From Ilumatobacteraceae bacterium (GTDB taxonomy: Bacteria; Actinomycetota; Acidimicrobiia; Acidimicrobiales; Ilumatobacteraceae), in assembly GCA_023253435.1 (NCBI GenBank), contig JALRGJ010000033.1, positions 1-10,147 on the forward strand: a stretch of DNA of 10,147 nt, written 5' to 3'. The translations under genes were made by a program, and so were the position numbers. The first letter of the stretch is position 1; every line of letters begins with the position of its first letter. Positions 6,310 through 10,147 of the stretch are shown piece after piece. The notes beneath the pieces are model-generated. The model saw only the letters and a list, made by a program, of their open reading frames with translations, did not search any database and was not told the DNA's origin.

Positions 6310-8331
6310 ATGCCTAAGTTCGAAGTCGTCTCACCTTTCGAGCCTGCAGGGGATCAACCTAAAGCCATTGCCCAGTTGGCTAAAGGTGTTGAGGCGGGAG
6401 AGAGATTTCAAACACTGTTAGGCATTACCGGGTCTGGCAAGTCAGCAACAATTGCGTGGACTATTGAAAAGACTCAGAGGGCAACTCTTATCCTTGCGCC
6501 CAATAAGAGCTTGGCTGCCCAACTTGCTCAGGAGATGCGTGATTTCTTCCCACATAATCGGGTTGAATTCTTTGTTAGTTATTACGACTATTACCAGCCA
6601 GAGGCATACATACCTTCAAGTGACACGTTTATAGAAAAGGATTCTTCAATAAACGAAGAGATCGACAGGCTCAGACACTCCGCCACTGCTGCTTTATTAA
6701 CGCGACCAGACACCATTGTTGTGGCCAGTGTTTCGTGCATATACGGAATGGGCGACCCCGAGGAATATAAAGGTCAACTTCTAGAACTTCACGTTGGTGT
6801 TGATTATGACCAACGGAGCATTTTGAGAAATCTCGTCGATTTGCAATACGGCAGAAACGACATGACATTAGGGCGCGGAAATTTTCGAGTTCGTGGCGAC
6901 ACCGTCGAGATACATCCTGCTTACGAGGAAAACGTGACCCGAGTAGAGATGTTTGGCGACACGGTGGATCGAATCACCGTGATCGACCCACTCACCGGTG
7001 AGACACTGGAAGAACTTCAGCATCTTTATGTTTTTCCGGCAACTCACTATGTTGCCGGTGACGAAAGAATGCGTCGCGCAATCCTGGGGATTGAAAAGGA
7101 ACTTCAAGAGCAACTTGCATTGTTTGAAAAACAAGGAAAACTTCTTGAGGCCCAAAGGTTGCGTCAGCGGACCTCTTACGACATGGAGATGATGCAAGAG
7201 ATGGGCTTTTGCAGCGGAATTGAGAACTACTCCATGCATATTGACGGCAGAAAGCCAGGGGAGCCTCCTTTCACTCTGCTTGATTATTTCCCGAAGGATT
7301 TCTTACTTATTATTGATGAGAGCCACGTAGCCGTGCCTCAACTTCATGCTCAGTTCGCAGGAGACAGAAGCAGAAAAGACACCCTTGTGGAGCACGGGTT
7401 CAGATTGCCTAGCGCTCGAGAGAACCGTCCATTGCGGTTTGAGGAAACCATGGAACGGGTTAATCAGTGCATTTTTATGTCTGCAACACCAGCTGCATTT
7501 GAATTGAAACAAAGTTCTCGGGTGGTTGAACAAATTGTGCGGCCTACAGGATTGGTGGATCCCGAGGTCATTGTGAAACCCACCAAGGGGCAAATAGACG
7601 ACATAGTTGAACTTGTCAGAGGTCGGGTGGAAAACAACGACCGCATTCTCATCACCACCTTGACGAAGAAGATGGCAGAAGACCTCACGGAATACCTTCT
7701 AGAACAGGGTTTACGGGTTCGCTATCTTCACTCCAACATTGACACCCTTAATCGAATTGAGATACTCAGAGCATTACGTCTAGGAGAGTTTGATGTTCTT
7801 GTGGGTATCAATCTTTTGCGTGAGGGTCTCGACCTTCCTGAAGTTTCTCTTGTCGCTATTTTGGATGCCGATAAAGAAGGATTCCTACGTAGCGAGACAT
7901 CGCTCATTCAGATGATTGGTAGAGCAGCACGAAATGTTGCTGGTCAAGTGGTGATGTATGCAGACAAAGTCACACCCTCAATGGAACGGGCTATTTCTGA
8001 AACCAGACGGAGACGTGAGACTCAGATCGCTTATAACAAAGAGCACAACATCAATCCCCAAACCATCCGAAAGGCAGTAGGAGATATCTTGTCCGTGATA
8101 ACTGGAGGTGACTCCGGCGCACCGGTACCTGGCAAGGCAAACAGAAAGCAACGCGAAAGCGACAAGATCAAGCGGGAGTTGAAGAGTTTGCCTCAGCAAG
8201 AATTAGGTCGGTTAATTCAGACCCTGGAGGACGAGATGCACGAAGCTGCCTCCGATCTGAAGTTTGAATATGCCGCCCGTTTACGTGATGAGATCAATGA
8301 TTTGCGGAGAGAACTTCGTGACGCTCGCTAA
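6310..8331 (+). CDS. uvrB: Excinuclease ABC subunit B (UvrB)
   Basis: UvrB is the helicase-like damage verifier of nucleotide excision repair: UvrA loads it on DNA and it then recruits UvrC. From the ATG at 6310 it has 673 residues, a normal family length. Visible parts are the Walker A loop GITGSGKS (38-45, K44), the aromatic beta-hairpin that clamps DNA (YYDYYQPEAY, 91-100), the UvrA-contacting domain 2 (about 150-250), the Walker B box DESH (336-339), the FMSATP motif (389-394), motif VI QMIGRAARN (534-542) and the C-terminal UVR coiled coil for UvrC contact (about 633-669). A TTG six bases upstream (6304) would add two residues. I prefer 6310 because neither start has a binding site, ATG is the stronger codon, and a -10 element is correctly spaced for it. 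It follows coaE by 24 bases and precedes uvrA by 20. Confidence 0.97.
   Translation: MPKFEVVSPFEPAGDQPKAIAQLAKGVEAGERFQTLLGITGSGKSATIAWTIEKTQRATLILAPNKSLAAQLAQEMRDFFPHNRVEFFVSYYDYYQPEAYIPSSDTFIEKDSSINEEIDRLRHSATAALLTRPDTIVVASVSCIYGMGDPEEYKGQLLELHVGVDYDQRSILRNLVDLQYGRNDMTLGRGNFRVRGDTVEIHPAYEENVTRVEMFGDTVDRITVIDPLTGETLEELQHLYVFPATHYVAGDERMRRAILGIEKELQEQLALFEKQGKLLEAQRLRQRTSYDMEMMQEMGFCSGIENYSMHIDGRKPGEPPFTLLDYFPKDFLLIIDESHVAVPQLHAQFAGDRSRKDTLVEHGFRLPSARENRPLRFEETMERVNQCIFMSATPAAFELKQSSRVVEQIVRPTGLVDPEVIVKPTKGQIDDIVELVRGRVENNDRILITTLTKKMAEDLTEYLLEQGLRVRYLHSNIDTLNRIEILRALRLGEFDVLVGINLLREGLDLPEVSLVAILDADKEGFLRSETSLIQMIGRAARNVAGQVVMYADKVTPSMERAISETRRRRETQIAYNKEHNINPQTIRKAVGDILSVITGGDSGAPVPGKANRKQRESDKIKRELKSLPQQELGRLIQTLEDEMHEAASDLKFEYAARLRDEINDLRRELRDAR
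7036..7058. repeat. Perfect 8-bp inverted repeat within uvrB
   Basis: Arms CCGGCAAC (7036-7043) and GTTGCCGG (7051-7058) flank a 7-base loop; six of the eight pairs are G-C. No T-run follows on either strand. It encodes a conserved stretch around FPATHYVAG, so it may be incidental. Confidence 0.4.
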
Positions 8332-8339
8332 CCCTTGGG

Positions 8340-8345
8340 TAGCCT
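8340..8345 (+). promoter_or_regulatory. Candidate -10 element of a leaderless uvrA promoter
   Basis: TAGCCT fits TANNNT and ends six bases before the GTG at 8352, the same geometry as at uvrB. Both sites share GGTANNCTT (8338-8346 here, 6296-6304 at uvrB). GTGACG at 8318-8323 is a possible -35, 16 bases upstream and matching TTGACA at four of six positions. No convincing Shine-Dalgarno site precedes the GTG. Confidence 0.45.
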
Positions 8346-8351
8346 TGCGCT

Positions 8352-10147
8352 GTGGCTGACGAAATCATTGTTAGAGGTGCCAGAGAGCACAATCTAAAAA
8401 ACATCAGTCTCGATCTACCAAGAGATCAGCTCATTGTCTTCACAGGTTTATCTGGTAGTGGCAAGAGCTCTTTGGCCTTCGACACCATCTACGCAGAAGG
8501 TCAACGACGCTATGTGGAGAGCCTCTCGGCTTATGCACGTCAGTTTTTGGGTCAGATGGATAAACCAGATGTTGACGTGATTGAGGGTTTGTCACCTGCA
8601 ATTTCTATTGACCAGAAGTCGGCTTCTCGTAATCCACGTTCAACGGTAGGAACCATTACAGAGATATACGACTATCTGCGACTCCTGTATGCGCGTATTG
8701 GCGTACAGCACTGTCCCACAGATGGCACCAAACTTCAACGCCAGACACCTTCTCAGATAGTCGACCGAATCATGACCCTAAAAGAGGGCACCCGGTTTCA
8801 GGTCTTTGCTCCAGTGGTGAGGGGAAGAAAAGGCGAGTACGACACTCTGCTTGCGGACATTGCAGGTCAAGGTTTTGTTCGTGCTCGAATCGATGGTGAA
8901 ATACGAGACATAGCGGAATTTCTGGCCTCTGGAGAAAAACTTGCTAGGTACGAGAATCATCACATAGATGTTGTTGTTGACCGTTTAGTGCGTCGTGATG
9001 ACATAGGGCGTCGTTTAACCGACTCTTTAGAGACCGCTTTGAGGTTGGCGGAAGGTGTCGCTGTTGTTGAGTTGGTAGGTAAAGAAGGAGAAGAACCTGA
9101 ATCATTAACGTTCAGTCAACATTTGGCTTGTCCGTCCTGTGGCTCGAGTTTTGAGGAGTTGGCTCCTCGAAACTTTTCTTTCAACTCTCCGTATGGAGCT
9201 TGTGAGAATTGTGACGGTCTAGGCACAAAATTTGAAGTTGATGCTGAACTGGTAATTCCCGATCCTTCCGTGTCGTTACGAGAGGGAGCATTAGCTCCTT
9301 GGAGAAGTGCTCATACGGCATATTTCCACCGCATGCTTGTTGCCCTTGCTGAACAAGAAGGAATTGACCTCGATAAACCTTGGCAGAAGCTCCCGGCAAA
9401 GCATCAAAAACTTGTCTTAAATGGTCAAGCCGGAGCCATGCAGGTGAAATACCGAAACAGATTTGGCAAAGTGCGCCAATTTAGTACGTCGTATGAAGGT
9501 GTGATTCCGTGGATAAAACGCCGACACACAGAGGCCGAGAGTGATTGGACTCGCGAACAGTTTGAGTCTTATATGCGAGAAGTGCACTGCCCTGCATGTG
9601 AAGGAGCGAGGCTCAGACCCTCCACTCTTGCGGTGACTATTAACGATAAAAACATTGCTGAAGTGTGTGACATGGCAATCGGTGAGTCTGCTCAATTTCT
9701 GGCGGGGTTAACTCTGAGTGATCGTGACGCCATGATTGCTGAGCGTGTAACTAAAGAAATCAACGCAAGACTTGGATTTCTTCTTGATGTTGGTCTGGAC
9801 TATCTCACCCTCTCAAGATCTGCCGGAACATTGGCCGGCGGTGAGGCTCAGCGAATCCGGCTTGCGAGTCAAATTGGATCTGGATTAGTGGGCACGTTAT
9901 ACGTATTAGACGAGCCAAGTATTGGTCTTCATCAGCGCGATAACAGACGACTCATCGATACTTTGCTGCGCTTGCGAGATCTGGGAAACACTGTTCTCGT
10001 TGTTGAGCACGACGAAGAAACAATTAATGAGAGTGACTGGAGTGTAGATATTGGTCCTGGCGCTGGAGAGCATGGCGGCGAGGTGGTCTACAGCGGGCCC
10101 GTATCTGGAATGGGCAAAGCGAAAGATTCAATTACTGGGAAGTACAT
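8352..10147 (+). CDS. uvrA: Excinuclease ABC subunit A (UvrA), 3' end outside the window
   Basis: UvrA is the dimeric ABC-type ATPase that first senses bulky DNA lesions and hands them to UvrB. The frame runs from GTG 8352 to the window edge without a stop, giving 598 complete codons of an expected 940 or so. The start is well defined: an in-frame TAG lies at 8340-8342, and MADEIIVRGAREHNLKN matches the family N-terminus. Visible parts are Walker A GLSGSGKSS (32-40, K38), the UvrB-binding and DNA-binding insertions, the first zinc module (C260, C263, C284, C287), a CPAC motif near residue 416, the ABC signature LAGGEAQ (494-500), Walker B with D520/E521 in VLDEPSIGLH, and the switch histidine in VVEHDEE. 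The second ATPase half with its zinc finger is off the window. The signature has alanine where E. coli has serine (LSGGE), probably a conservative change. Confidence 0.97.
   Translation, partial: MADEIIVRGAREHNLKNISLDLPRDQLIVFTGLSGSGKSSLAFDTIYAEGQRRYVESLSAYARQFLGQMDKPDVDVIEGLSPAISIDQKSASRNPRSTVGTITEIYDYLRLLYARIGVQHCPTDGTKLQRQTPSQIVDRIMTLKEGTRFQVFAPVVRGRKGEYDTLLADIAGQGFVRARIDGEIRDIAEFLASGEKLARYENHHIDVVVDRLVRRDDIGRRLTDSLETALRLAEGVAVVELVGKEGEEPESLTFSQHLACPSCGSSFEELAPRNFSFNSPYGACENCDGLGTKFEVDAELVIPDPSVSLREGALAPWRSAHTAYFHRMLVALAEQEGIDLDKPWQKLPAKHQKLVLNGQAGAMQVKYRNRFGKVRQFSTSYEGVIPWIKRRHTEAESDWTREQFESYMREVHCPACEGARLRPSTLAVTINDKNIAEVCDMAIGESAQFLAGLTLSDRDAMIAERVTKEINARLGFLLDVGLDYLTLSRSAGTLAGGEAQRIRLASQIGSGLVGTLYVLDEPSIGLHQRDNRRLIDTLLRLRDLGNTVLVVEHDEETINESDWSVDIGPGAGEHGGEVVYSGPVSGMGKAKDSITGKY
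9146..9180 (+). other. Terminator-like hairpin inside uvrA
   Basis: Bases 9147-9158 pair with 9163-9174 around a TTGG loop: 12 pairs with one G-U wobble, plus a possible thirteenth G-U at 9146/9175. The core GAGGAG/CTCCTC is fully paired. The right arm runs into TTTTCTTTC (9174-9182), giving the form of an intrinsic terminator. It lies in the codons between the two zinc-binding cysteine pairs of UvrA (SFEELAPRNFSF), which are conserved, so this may be a by-product of codon choice. Confidence 0.35.

Noticed and set aside
8331..8340. ACCC-TT-GGGT between uvrB and uvrA as a terminator
   Set aside because: A 4-bp stem with a 2-base loop cannot form a stable hairpin and no T-run follows; the bases are better explained by the candidate uvrA -10 region.
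1..10147. Mobile elements, CRISPR arrays, tRNA or rRNA genes
   Set aside because: No transposase or integrase, no regularly spaced repeats and no tRNA-like cloverleaf were seen; coding sequence covers almost the whole window.

Overview
The window is a dense run of housekeeping genes, all on the + strand, with no gap longer than 47 bases. The gene set and order (PdtaR-type ANTAR response regulator, polA, rpsA, coaE, uvrB, uvrA) match the order I recall for this part of actinobacterial chromosomes such as Mycobacterium tuberculosis. The proteins also look actinobacterial: an ANTAR-output regulator, a Pol I with tyrosine in the O-helix and a decayed proofreading domain, and a four-S1-domain RpsA. 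GC content looks near 50 percent by eye, low for the phylum, and several starts are TTG or GTG. A low- to mid-GC aquatic actinobacterium, possibly of class Acidimicrobiia, is my best guess. Phylum is fairly secure; class is inference.

Layout: 1-264 is the 3' end of a small coiled-coil gene whose stop overlaps the start of pdtaR (261-839). polA follows after 15 bases (855-3539), then a class I SAM-dependent methyltransferase only 2 bases downstream (3542-4282). rpsA (4330-5634) has a TTG start. coaE (5653-6285), uvrB (6310-8331) and the first two thirds of uvrA (8352 to the window edge, frame open) complete the cluster.

Functionally, UvrA and UvrB recognise DNA lesions, and Pol I fills the gap after excision, so polA, uvrB and uvrA form one nucleotide excision repair set. 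rpsA and coaE are growth genes for translation initiation and coenzyme A synthesis. PdtaR-type proteins act on nascent RNA and probably respond to a histidine kinase encoded elsewhere.

I see no mobile element, CRISPR array, tRNA, rRNA or new multi-gene system. The points worth a second look are small. uvrB and uvrA each have a TANNNT hexamer exactly six bases before the start codon, which suggests leaderless promoters. A terminator-like hairpin sits inside uvrA, a perfect 10-bp hairpin inside polA and an 8-bp hairpin inside uvrB. A 19-base dyad lies just upstream of pdtaR.
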